Shown: positions 55,058 to 64,000 of the stretch, piece after piece
Layout of the letters: the number at the start of each line of letters is the position of its first letter
How positions within the stretch are numbered: the stretch's first letter is position 1
NCBI GenBank assembly: GCA_964059195.1
Contig: CAXKWD010000002.1
Coordinates: forward strand, 155,696,422 to 155,760,421
Direction: 5' to 3'
Length of the DNA: 64,000 nucleotides
Source: Ectobius pallidus
Taxonomy: Eukaryota; Arthropoda; Insecta; Blattodea; Ectobiidae
Translations under genes and position numbers: made by a program
The notes under the pieces: generated by a model
The model's input: only the letters and a program-made list of their open reading frames with translations
Told to the model about the DNA's origin: nothing
The model's database searches: none

Positions 55058-55449
55058 ATGATTTATGTATAGCGTAGAGCTTTATCACTGGTACTCACTA
55101 CTAAATTGCGGTATTTTGTTACCTGTTGGAGCGCTTTCAACCGCATGGAGCGGCCATCTTCAGCAACTGACTTCCGTTGTGTTGTTGTTGTTGTTGTTGG
55201 GAAGACATTTCTGGATAACTGTATCGTACAGCACGTGCGATTTGAATTGTAACTGTTCGTTTCAAATCGCACGCGCTGTACGATACAGTTATCCAGAAAT
55301 GTCTTCCCAACAACAACAACAACAACACAACGGAAGTCAGTTGCTGAAGATGGCCGCTCCATGCGGTTGAAAGCGCTCCAACAAGTAACAAAATACCGCA
55401 ATTTAGTAGTGAGTACCAGTGATAAAGCTCTACGCTATACATAAATCAT
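55058..55449. mobile_element. 392-bp near-perfect palindrome, foldback-type MITE
   Basis: The arms 55058-55246 and 55261-55449 (189 bp each) are reverse complements with only a few mismatches, around a 14-nt loop. They include ATGATTTATGTATAGCGTAG at the outside, a (GTT)n/(AAC)n block, and GTATCGTACAGCACGTGCGA near the centre. Both strands therefore show the same open frame, which is an artefact. The size and structure fit a foldback or hairpin MITE; no target duplication is certain because the ends are AT-rich. Confidence 0.85.
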
Positions 55450-55511
55450 TAAGATTATCGCTACACAATGGACAAAACTCAAGAATATAATATATATATA
55501 TATATATATAT

Positions 55512-56077
55512 TTGATTTACAAAATAACACTAATTATGCAACGTTAAACAAAACTAAATTAATAACTGCTAAGGATAACAATATAATAAAGCTCATTGTG
55601 GTACAACCCGTGGCCTGCCTATTCATTTTTGTTGGCCCTTGCCCTTCTTTCTGGATAAAAAATTTTAATTTAACATTTGGAAAAAAATTGTTTACCATTC
55701 TTACTGCTTTAAGTTTTTAAGTAATACTACTTTAGGTTTTTTTAAGTTTATGTCAACAGCACCTTACAATCTTCATTTCCCATATAACGGCCATATTGAA
55801 GCTTCACTCTTCGACCAATATAATCCGTGGCATGCCTACTTTGATTCCCACGAATACTTCCGCCACAAGAAGCCTCTAGGTGATGGGTGGTCACCAGCGA
55901 TTGTCGGCTGATAGGTTCGTGATCGTTCCTGTGCTGAGGAGGATTTTCTGGAAGGTTTCGGTTTTGTTAAAAGGGAGCGCAGGGCAGTTCGAAGTGGTTG
56001 AATTTGACAAGAGAGGTTGTTTGAGAGATTTAGTACGACGAGAGATTGTTGTTGTTGTTGTGAGAGCAGTACCTAAA
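55512..56077. other. Possible 5' region of the hAT element
   Basis: Contains GTGGCCTGCCTATTC (55610) and GTGGCATGCCTACTT (55827) as similar short motifs that could be terminal or subterminal repeats of the hAT downstream. I could not fix its end. Confidence 0.35.
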
Positions 56078-57384
56078 ATGGCGGAACTTAAGAAACAAGT
56101 TTATTGAAGATGAGAAACGTCAATTTCAGTGAAAGTGGCAGGAATGTTGCTTTTTTTGTTGAACATGATGGAAACCACGGTGTGTTATCTGTTCTCAAGT
56201 CCTAGGTGTTTCGAAGGAGTATAATGTGTGTAGACACTATACCAGCTTGCGTAAATCAAAATACGATCAATATGAGGGAAGTGCCAGAAGATGTGTGTTT
56301 AATGATTTGAAGCTGAAACTAACTAGATAGAAGAATATCTTTCAGCAACCAACAAACACTGCTAATTTAAAAGCATCTTATGAGGCATGTTTAGAGTCAG
56401 CTAAAAGTAAAAAGTCTTTTAGGGATGGTGAGCTCATTAAGAGATGTGTTGAAAAAATGGCATCTTCATCTGGAGATAATAAGATGGCTAAAAATTTTGA
56501 AACAGTTTCCTTGTGTCATCAGACAGTAAGTGGAAGCATTAATGAAATGGGTGGTGAAGTTTCAGGTTCTTTCAAGCGAGTTTGGAAAAATGTAAATTTT
56601 ACTCTCTAGCTCTAAATGAGAGCACAGATACAGCACAGATACAGCTGACATCTTTGTCAGAACAATAAACGAAGAATCTGAAATTGATGAAGAACTATTG
56701 CAATTAAAATCATTAGAAACCAGCACAAAAGGTATGGACATATTCAACACATTGGATGATGATGTTTTTAAAAATGGAGGTTGTGGGAAGTGCTTCGGCA
56801 TTGCAACAGATGGAGCAAAAGCAATGGGTTGTGATAAAACTGGGTTAGTGGGACTGTGTCAAGAAAAAGGCATGAATTGTTTGTTTTTCCACTGCATTAT
56901 CCATCAGGAGGCTCTCTGTGGCAAATTATAAGGCTCAGTGAGACAATGAAAACTGTTGTAAATACTGTAAATTTAATAAGAGGAGCCAATAAAGCCCATA
57001 TACACAGAGCTTTTATTGCATTCCTGGACAATTTGGAAGCTGAGTATGGTGACATTTTGTTGTACTGTGAAGTGCGCTGGCTAAGTGCTGGAAATTGCCT
57101 GCAACAGGTTTTTGGGCTAAGGAACGAAATTCTTGCTTTTCTCAGAAATGAAAACATTGGGCATGAGTATCAACAAAAACTGGAAGAAATCCAGTTTTTA
57201 AATAATCTTGTTTTCCTGACAGATTTAATATCCCATCTAAAAGCTTTAAACGTGAAACTACAAGACAGAAGACAAAATATCTCCCAGCTTATGGACATAT
57301 TGAGGGCTTCCACAAAAAACTTGATGCATTGCACATTGCACTGAGGGCAAATAATAGGGCACATTTCCCATCTTGTCAGCAGTT

Positions 57385-57396
57385 GAAAGAAGAAAA
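57385..57396. repeat. 12-bp SINE target-site duplication, left copy
   Basis: GAAAGAAGAAAA at 57385-57396 recurs at 57794-57805. The hAT reading frame is continuous across the pair once the SINE is set aside. Confidence 0.85.
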
Positions 57397-57793
57397 TCTG
57401 TATCTGGTATCTGGTACCCTATGTTCCCCAGGTGGGGCGAAGGGGCCTCCAAGTGGAGGTTTCATTATTTATACTAATTTTGATATGCTTATTTTCCGAG
57501 AGAGGGTAGAGGGACAGCTGGTAAGCCCATCGCCTCGCAACCCCCCTCTGGAAACTAAGTATTTCTTGGATGTGAAAGGGCCGAGAAATTTAGTCCAGAG
57601 GCTCTAATTTAGGGTTGGAGTTCTTTTACGTGCCGTAAATCTACGACACGGGACCCCCAGCTTAAAGTCCCTCTCGGAGGACTCCGTGCCCAATATTTTT
57701 ACGTCCTGAAAATCCATCGACCGCGGCCGGGTTTGATCCCGTGCCCTGCGGATCTAGAGGCGGGCACGCTACCTCTAGACCACCGCGGCCGAC
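57397..57793 (-). mobile_element. tRNA-derived SINE (family 2), inserted in hAT
   Basis: On the minus strand the head begins at 57793 with GGCCGCGGTGGTCTAGAGGT. Box A TGGTCTAGAGG is perfect, and box B-like GGATCAAACCC lies 43 bases on. The body includes a stretch ending in ACGTAAAAGAACTCC. The tail is (CCAGATA)n (57398-57415). Length is 397 bp with a clean 12-bp TSD. Confidence 0.85.
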
Positions 57794-58243
57794 GAAAGAA
57801 GAAAAAAGTGAGACAAATTTTAGTATGTTTCATGAAATAATAATAGATATCAAGAAACAGTTCCTGGAGAGATTCCATGATTTTGGCTCTCTAACACCAA
57901 AATTTATACTGTTCAGCAGCCCCTGCAACTTTCAAAGGGAAATTTGTGATGGTAGACCCATTCTACCAGACTAAAAAGTGTGATGTCCCTGAAAGTTTCT
58001 GAAAACTGATTTCTAAAGAACATTTTCCTAAACTGCTTAAATTCTCTCTGCAAATGTTATCGTTATTTGGCAGTACATATGTGTGCAAAAGTGCCTTTGT
58101 TTGCTCTCAAACAAATTAAATGTAAAATGATAAATCGCATTGAAAGTGCTTCACTGGAATCGAGCCTGAAACTTAGCCTTACTGAATTTACAGTGGACAT
58201 TGATAAACTTGTATCAGGAAAGCAGTTCCAATCATCACATTGA

Positions 58244-58934
58244 TTTTTCAACTGTAAAATGAAGTGGTACCAGTATATTAAACTAGTATATTAAACTTCT
58301 TTTAATATAAATTTTAATAAATGTTTTTGAATAAAATATGACATATTTTATAAACAGTTCGTTTACGTAATTAGTTTTCTTTCTGGAATGTCCCTGGCCC
58401 TCACATTCCTACACTTCCTGACTTTCCTAGTGCATGTGTTCTTTTTTATGATACTTGCTTCATATAAATAAAATATTCTCTTAAAGAAAAGGTGGAAAGT
58501 GCAAAAACAACTAGACCCTATTCGGTTGCCAGAACAGAGCCTAGCGGTGCACTATTTTAATTTAAGATATAATATGCCACATTTTTGAAGCCTACAAACA
58601 GTGTATCGTACATTATTCAAAAATGCAAGGGCGCTTCGCTACGGCTGCCGCCTCCCCTTCACGCACTTAACTGTATGGTTAGTGTTATGCATTATTTAGC
58701 TATATGTAGAGGTCGATACAAGGCACTTGCGACACATGACAGTTGGTCACTCTGCTTCGCTCAGAAACAAAATACATCACACAGTCCGTACAAATGTGAA
58801 TATTGAATGACAACCTTACCACCTTCGTGTGCTGAATGTCCAAAACCTGGGAGCCTCAACCTCCTGGAACTCTCTGGGCATCTATACGGGGCGACCTATA
58901 TTTGAATTTCACCACAACTACTTCTAAAACTAAA
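58244..58934. other. No recognised feature (probably hAT 3' flank)
   Basis: Non-coding. ATTTTAATTTAAGATATAAT and other AT-rich stretches; no clear hAT terminus found. Confidence 0.35.
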
Positions 58935-59242
58935 ACTAAACTCCGTGGCACTACATCCCTGGAGGGATTTGGCCTACCACCCGACCACTGCATCATCTAC
59001 CACAGGCAGATGGCAGGATTGGGGGCATGTGGTCAGCATACCGACACCCACGGCCATTAATTGTGGTTTTCATGACCGGAGCCGCTACTTCTCTATCAAG
59101 TAGCTCCTCAATTTGAATCACGAGGCTGAGTGCACCCCTACCAGACCTTCCTACCTCAGAAAAATCCGAGGAGGTACTGGGGATCGAACCCGGGCCGATG
59201 GATCTATAGTCAGCGATGCTAACCACATGACCACGCTGGCGG
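58935..59242 (-). mobile_element. tRNA-derived SINE (family 1), best copy
   Basis: On the minus strand the head starts near 59242 with CCGCCAGCGTGGTCATGTGG. Box A is TGGTCATGTGG (one mismatch) and box B is GGTTCGATCCC (perfect to consensus). The body ends GTGCCACGGAGTTTAG with an (AGTTTT)n tail. It defines the family for the copies at 11834, 13940, 24186 and 47893. Confidence 0.87.
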
Positions 59243-59265
59243 TCCTACTACTACTACTACTACTT
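59243..59265. repeat. (CTA)n microsatellite beside the SINE head
   Basis: CCTACTACTACTACTACTAC directly follows the SINE head. Confidence 0.8.
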
Positions 59266-59436
59266 AGGTTATATTGCACGTTTTAACTGCATGTAGGTCA
59301 TATCACGTGTTTAGTATGTTTGCATGAACCATTAGTTTATAATAACAACTCATTCTTGTCATCTGTTTCTATTGTTTGGTGATGTCTTCTTATGTGGTAT
59401 TCAGTTTAAACTATTATAATATCCAGTGACACAGTG

Positions 59437-59590
59437 ACGATGAGTTGTGGAAAATCAGCAAGTCCTACAAACCCGGCGTTCGCTTTTGCGAACGAGGAAA
59501 CCATGAAAAACCCAACTCAATTTGGGTGGCCATGAGGTTTGATTTGAACTCAGGACCTCTTCTCTGTTAGCCCATACCACCTCGCTGTAA
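59437..59590 (-). mobile_element. Possible tRNA-derived SINE remnant
   Basis: The minus strand shows GAGGTGGTATGGGCTAACAG (box A-like) and GAGTTCAAATCAA (box B-like) about 35 bases apart, followed by AACGCCGGGTTTGTAGG. It is a decayed SINE head, not an intact tRNA. Confidence 0.35.
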
Positions 59591-60000
59591 TTGGTTTTGG
59601 TGTGTTCATTACGACTGAGCTAAAATGACTGCATTTACAACAATAAGTACATTAGCCCTATAGTTTTCTTGTTACTAGGGGCAACAAAATGTCATTCATA
59701 TTTTAATTGACATGTATGTTCTGAAATTTGCATTTAAGTCGTACTTATTTCATTTTTATCTTGACATCTATTAAATGTATAAAGAAATGTGTTAAACAAA
59801 AAATGTTCATTTTAATTTTCTCAACAACTTTACTGTGGTAGGTTTTCATGTATCGCCTACTGTAATGGATATAATCTAGAAAAATTGAAAATGGATACGA
59901 GTAAAGTACCCCTTAAGTAATTTTTGCAGAAATACAGATAAAGCCATTTTATTAGTCATAGATGAGAGTTTCCAATTTTAAATTTTTATTAAAATCGTAA
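59591..60000. other. No recognised feature
   Basis: AT-rich intronic DNA. Confidence 0.35.
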
Positions 60001-60370
60001 GAGCCAGTTTTTCAAAAATCAAAATTTTTTAAAAAGTTTTCATGAAAAGCCCCTTAAAATTTCAGTAATAAATATCAAATTCTGGGCAGTTCGACAAAAT
60101 TTCGAAAAAGCCCTTAATTCAAAAAATGAAGTAAATACAATGAACTGTTTACCCGCTGTGCTTGTCCACAGACAGACAGACAGATGGACAGCGGATAGAC
60201 GTCATTCCAAATATACTTTTTTCGGTTTCTGGGCTTCATGAAACATGCTTTCCTGGTGTTATCTCGACTTCGATTTTTTGTCACGATCACAATACTTTCT
60301 CTCTATTACGTATATGCGAGAAAGTAAAAGATGTATTGCTTTATCAGATATAAATGGCAAAATATAACCC
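60001..60370. repeat. Probable dispersed repeat with (CAGA)n core
   Basis: A stretch containing CAGACAGACAGACAG (60170-60185), followed by GATAGACGTCATTCCAAATA and GTATATGCGAGAAAGTAAAA. I recall similar text as a dispersed repeat in other insect genomes. No other copy exists in this window to test it. Confidence 0.35.
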
Positions 60371-60799
60371 AATTATGCCAAGGGTAAATAGGGTTTTTTG
60401 GATATTTCATAAATAAATAAATAAATAAATAAATAACCAACAGGGAGAGGGAAAGAAAAAATTTTGCTCTTATACTGTTATGTAATTATACTGTTTCATT
60501 TGTCTCTGTCATCAAAGTAGTTTGGCGATAAACCACTACATTTCAGTTGGTACCAGTACCATTAAATAATGCCTTTAACCATAATAATACCATTAGACTT
60601 AATATTTATGTGTATTTTAGTTAATGTAATCTGACAAAGTCTATTGCAAGAATAGTTACCTAAAACTAATAAGGAATTTTAATTTCAATTTTTTTAGGTT
60701 TTCAACATTTCTTAACATTGCATTTTATAATTTGAAGAAGGAATGGTAGGTGTACTAGTTTTTTTTTAATGAAAGAAATAATTAAGACATACATAGGCA

Positions 60800-61010
60800 C
60801 ACTTAGGGCCGATTGTATAAACAGTTTGATCTTGGATCAGAGACTAAACTGATCTCAGTTCACGCTGAACTCGGAAATTTTTGTTGTATAAAGGTTAATC
60901 TGAGATCAATTCGCACTGAACTTGGATCAATTTTGACTGGAGAAATTTCTCCGATCAGACTCGATCTCAGTTCAAGGGGATGTTTTCTTATTTGAGACAT
61001 AAGATTAGCT
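60800..61010. repeat. Degenerate inverted-repeat element rich in GATCTCAGTTCA motifs
   Basis: Contains ACTGATCTCAGTTCACGC, TCTGAGATCAATTCGCACTG and CTCGATCTCAGTTCA in alternating orientation. This resembles a decayed MITE with TTGTATAAA ends at 60809 and 60887. The right terminus is not identified. Confidence 0.4.
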
Positions 61011-61495
61011 CATTATAAACATAATTTTAGGCCTACCTGTATGGTTACGATAAATATCAAGAAAATATACAAAATACAATTTCATACCTTTCTAGCCATA
61101 ACATAGTTGTGCGTATATAGGCTATGTTTAGGCTTCTTATAATGCAGTGTAACATAACTCTACAACATAACCTGTACGTTATTACTATCATCTCATTCCA
61201 ACTATCAGATATATAGTGGTGATAAAAAGAATTTTGTTGGGCTCCCCGTGTGTTTTATTTTGTATAGAGCAAATGCTGGCGTAATCCAAAAACAGATAGC
61301 CCACTCCAGCCGTTGCGATCCTATGGCGAAGGCCCGCTAGTCCTTTTCGTGCTCTACCAAAGCATTTGCACTAATTACTACAATACGAAAATAACCCTTG
61401 TACCACAATTGCAATTAATTCGAAATTATCAATCTTTACCATTTCATACAGCTCTCTAAGCTTAAATACAATGAATTCTCGCTTCACACCCTAAC
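61011..61495. other. No recognised feature
   Basis: Intronic or intergenic sequence. No exon of myosin VII seen. Confidence 0.35.
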
Positions 61496-61498
61496 GAT

Positions 61499-61687
61499 CA
61501 CTCGATGGCGTAGTGGTAAAACGACTGGCTATCATGCAAGTGGTCCTGTGTTCGAATCCCCTTAGGTCCAAATCTTTTAGCATAGGAATAGGTAGGTAGG
61601 GTAAAGGAGAAAAGGGATTGTGTTCCCGCTCCCACGGTAGCTCGCAGGCGAAATAGGGACACGGGGAAACCTCTCCGGTTTGAAGGA
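61499..61687 (+). mobile_element. tRNA-derived SINE (family 3) or tRNA pseudogene
   Basis: Box A TGGCGTAGTGG (61506-61516) and box B TGTTCGAATCC (61549-61559) fit the pol III consensus with at most one mismatch at the correct spacing. No acceptor stem can be folded around them, so it is not an intact tRNA gene. An anonymous GC-richer body follows (TCCCGCTCCCACGGTAGC, GGGACACGGGGAAACC). Confidence 0.55.
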
Positions 61688-62898
61688 TGCTACACTAAGT
61701 CAAATTTAAAACATATTTATTGAGCCCCTTGAAAGATACAAAGAGCACAATGGACAAAATGATAAATAGACCCTTTAAAATACAAGATGGAATTTTGTAT
61801 CTTGCTTTACAAATAAATTCCTCTTCCTAGCGGTGCCGAAGAAGATGAAATGTTGATGAAGTCAAGGGGAGACGACTTAGTAAGCTCCTTCTGGAAAATA
61901 AGGCATGCTTGCCTTATAAGACTGATGAATAGCTCGGAGGACCAGAGCAGAGCAATTTTTATAGTCGCGCTTGCTCAAACGACTGAGAAAGAATTGCACT
62001 ATTCTTGAAGTGAATGCGCACTATCAGCAAATTATTTTAAGGTCGACTTGCTGCTTCGACCGAGAATAAGAACCTTTAAATGTTGCTTCGACACTGCAAC
62101 TAAAATTAAGCACTCTGAAATATTCACTTCACAGCAGTACTTACAGTAAATCCTTTTACTTAATGAGTTACGCATTCAAGTCCATACGGTTTGATCAGGG
62201 AAGTAAAAAACTTGGCTTCACACATTTGTAATTGAATCACAAATAAATTACTTTGAAGAACGTATTAAATTGCGTCTCTGCAATAACTAGGGCTGGGAAA
62301 CTTCAAATTCCCAGCTCGACAATAATAACTAGATTCAGAATTCTGAACTGAAAACTAGCCTGGCGAAAGCTTCGAACGAGAGAATAAGAATGAATAGCAA
62401 GAATGACAGACGTCACGACATGTGACGTAAAGCAAGAATTCCATTGGCCAAGAAAAACAATAAATAATTAATCTTGGAAATAAATCAATTAAGTTACATT
62501 AAAATACTAAATCATAAATAAGAGAATTAATTAGCATTACTTTAAAACTGAATTGTTTCCTTAAAACACAAAATCATGAATAAAATATACTAAAAAATAA
62601 TCAGACTGAAACTTTGGGTTGGAGATTATAACATGACTATCCAAAAAATGAAAGATGCGACAGTCAAATGTTATTTCTGATGAGAATTGATGAGAGAAAG
62701 AACAAACAGATAAGTAAACATATTTAAAATTATATTGAAGACACAACAAGAAAATAAAACAAACGAAGACACAAGCCTGTTGCCATAGCAACACGGCGAA
62801 TGACCTCGCGAAACCAGCTAATGCCTCAAATCCGGCCAGACACGAATGCCAGACGGAACATATTGCCCGCGATAATTTCGCTCGTGAAATTATCTAAC
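61688..62898 (-). repeat. Putative 3' LTR of the right-hand Bel-Pao element
   Basis: Read on the minus strand, a TGTTAGATAATTTCACGAGC start at 62898 and a TGTAGCA end at 61688 would bound a 1.2-kb LTR, with an AATAAA signal about 30 bases before its end (near 61712). The partner LTR is outside the window, so neither end can be confirmed. Confidence 0.35.
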
Positions 62899-64000
62899 AG
62901 AATGTGACGTCAAGCAAATTCGTGAATGCAAGGATTCGAGGCCAAAACAACTATCAAGTCGCAATAAAGTCAAAATCGGTGGAGTGGGATGCGTCCGGCA
63001 TCAGCACTCTGAATGAAAGCAGGTGTCACTGTCCCTCTTCACTGACAGGCAGAGGAGCCAACTTGATGAGGGGCCTCTTATAAGTGCCTGAGACAGTGCG
63101 CACAGTGACAACTCTGACAAGGCCGTCTGGGCCTGGGTGTACTTGGTGCACCAGACCAAGCACCCACCTATGAGGAGGTACATTGTCCTCGAGAACCAAT
63201 ACAGGGGTACCCAAAGGAACGTCTGGCAGTACCTTGTGCCACCTTGCACGACGCTGTAGCGTGTGGAGATAATCCACGGACCACTTCTTCCAAATGCAAG
63301 TGACCATCTGCTGAAGATGGTTCCAACGGGAACGCAGGCTGTACCCACCAGAGAGGTCAGGACTGGGCACCGATACAATGGGCTTGCCAATAAGAAAGTG
63401 GCCGGGAGACAAATATCCAAAGTCATCCACGTCCTCAGATAACGACATCAAAGGACGTGAATTCAAGAATGACTCAATTTGTGTGAGAACAGTAGACATC
63501 TCCTCTAAGTGTACTTACAGGACGAGGACATCCTCTTCAAGTGGAACTTCAAAGAGCGTACTGCCGCCTCATGAAGCCCTCCCATGTGTGGAGAGTGAGG
63601 AGGCAAGAAACGCCAATGAATGTTCAAATGCGCAGTGGCGTCTTGCACAGCGGAGTGATGTTCTGATGACATCAAAAGCCTAGAGAGGTTCTGCAGGTCG
63701 GCGTGGGCTCCGACAAAGTTTCTACCATTATCACAAGTGATTGAACTTGGAATTCCACGACGACTTGTGAACCTTGACAATGCCGCCAGGAAGGCACGTG
63801 AGGTGAGCGAAGTCACTAGCTCAACGTGTACGGCCTTCGTGGACATGCAGACAAAAATAGCAACGTAGGCTTTAGTAGTCACCTTGGACCGCGGGCCACC
63901 AAACTTGAGAGAGAATGGACCGGCGTAGTCCACACTAGAGTTTGTGAAAGGAGGGAGAGGATTTACTCTCTCAGGAGGCAGATCAGCCATCTTTTGCTGA
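62899..64000 (-). mobile_element. Second Bel-Pao retrotransposon, 3' part, cut by window edge
   Basis: The internal region of an LTR element on the minus strand contains the integrase and the C-terminal domain of pol. It is distinct from the element at 35785-42812 and much better preserved. The upstream gag, protease and RT would lie beyond 64000. Confidence 0.85.
63026..63990 (-). pseudogene. Bel-Pao integrase core and C-terminal domain (DUF5641-like), one break
   Basis: Integrase joins the element's DNA copy to the chromosome. The frame 63990-63505 contains NPLPPFTNSSVDYAGPF (first catalytic aspartate in VDYAG), YVAIFVCMSTKAVHVELVTS, TCDNGRNFVGA (second aspartate) and HEAAVRSLKFHLKR (glutamate of the DDE triad). 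It then diverges and stops after SSCKYT. The frame 63499-63026 continues in another phase with LTQIESFLNSRPL, DFGYLSPGHFLIGKP, RWNHLQQMVTCIWKKWS and ends PLIKLAPLPVSEEGQ, the domain that follows integrase in this family. The only break seen is near 63500, so the copy decayed recently. The 5' part is outside the window. Confidence 0.88.

Larger units (their letters stand above)
56078..58243 (+). pseudogene. hAT-like transposase of the GTF2IRD2/ZBED type, interrupted by a SINE
   Basis: The likely start is MAELKKQ at 56078. In shifting frames: a BED-like finger region with VSKEYNVCRHYTSLRKSKYD (56208-56270), then KASYEACLESAKSKKSFRDG, ELIKRCVEKMASSS, then NESTDTAD-type catalytic region (56620). 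The frame 56698-56931 reads GMDIFNTLDDDVFKN, FGIATDGAKAMGCDKTGLVG, FHCIIHQEALCGK. Then 56990-57344 reads HRAFIAFLDNLEAEYGDILL, YCEVRWLSAGNCLQQVFGLR. After the SINE: FHEIIIDIKKQFLERFHDF, and the C-terminal block INRIESASLESSLKLSLTEF. This order is that of the hAT-derived half of GTF2IRD2. Numerous stops. Confidence 0.8.

Noticed and set aside
55063..55442. Coding frames of about 100 codons on both strands
   Set aside because: They are mirror images caused by the palindrome; the leucine run comes from a (GTT)n repeat.
61506..61575. Functional tRNA gene
   Set aside because: Good box A and box B, but no acceptor or anticodon stem can be formed around them and a SINE-like body follows.
54413..64000. 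Next myosin VII exon (FEQ-type start, completing serine codon)
   Set aside because: Looked for an acceptor followed by codons for FEQ(F/L)CIN; none found, so the exon must lie beyond the window.
1..64000. Bacterial-style systems (operons, riboswitches, defence islands)
   Set aside because: Spliced animal gene, eukaryotic transposons and SINEs throughout; such features do not apply.

Overview
This window is a stretch of a large, AT-rich animal genome, almost certainly an insect. The only host gene I can identify is a myosin VII heavy chain on the + strand. It is the orthologue of Drosophila crinkled (ck) and vertebrate MYO7A. Four motor-domain exons are visible: 11388-11644 (switch I), 20929-21094, 29244-29374 and 54228-54412 (switch II). 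Their splice sites and phases fit end to end. The upstream and downstream exons lie outside the window. Only about 740 of 64,000 bases are host coding sequence. The introns are 9.3, 8.1 and 24.9 kb, and a fourth runs for more than 9.6 kb to the window end. An R1-type LINE resembling families I recall from cockroaches and termites, together with the very large introns, suggests a hemimetabolous insect, possibly Blattodea. That placement is inference.

Almost everything else is mobile DNA, much of it nested. Before exon A: a Penelope-like RT fragment cut by the window edge (1-248), a TA-flanked MITE (1039-4891) holding an APE-type LINE, an R1-clade LINE (5205-7320), a degraded unclassified repeat protein (9315-10170) and an internally deleted mariner (10200-10944). 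Intron A-B: a tRNA-SINE, a non-autonomous Helitron (13151-13572), a Mutator-like element with long TIRs and a 9-bp TSD (14826-16783), and two LINE 3' halves with restriction-like endonucleases joined head to head (17857-20520). Intron B-C: a CR1 fragment, two MITEs, a SINE, and a mosaic mariner split by a (GAA)n-tailed LINE with a 13-bp TSD. Intron C-D: a nearly full-length CR1 LINE with a 25-bp TSD (29646-33898), a deleted pogo element (34933-35717), a Bel-Pao LTR element (35785-42812) broken by a CR1 copy and a tandem pogo-like element, a tandem Helitron pair (42863-48627) with an 8-bp-TSD DNA transposon inside one copy, a Crypton-like fragment, a hAT with 8-bp TSD (51003-53390), and a MITE whose ends are 21-bp subrepeats (53447-53859). 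After exon D: a 392-bp palindrome, a GTF2IRD2-like hAT interrupted by a SINE, more SINEs, and the 3' end of a second Bel-Pao element cut by the window edge.

I find no operon, CRISPR array or defence system. The novelty here is structural: insertions that can be ordered in time, precise TSDs, a paralogous empty site, and several unusual terminal-repeat designs. Nearly all transposon ORFs carry stops, frameshifts or lost catalytic residues, so these are mostly dead copies. All assignments come from reading translations and repeats by eye.
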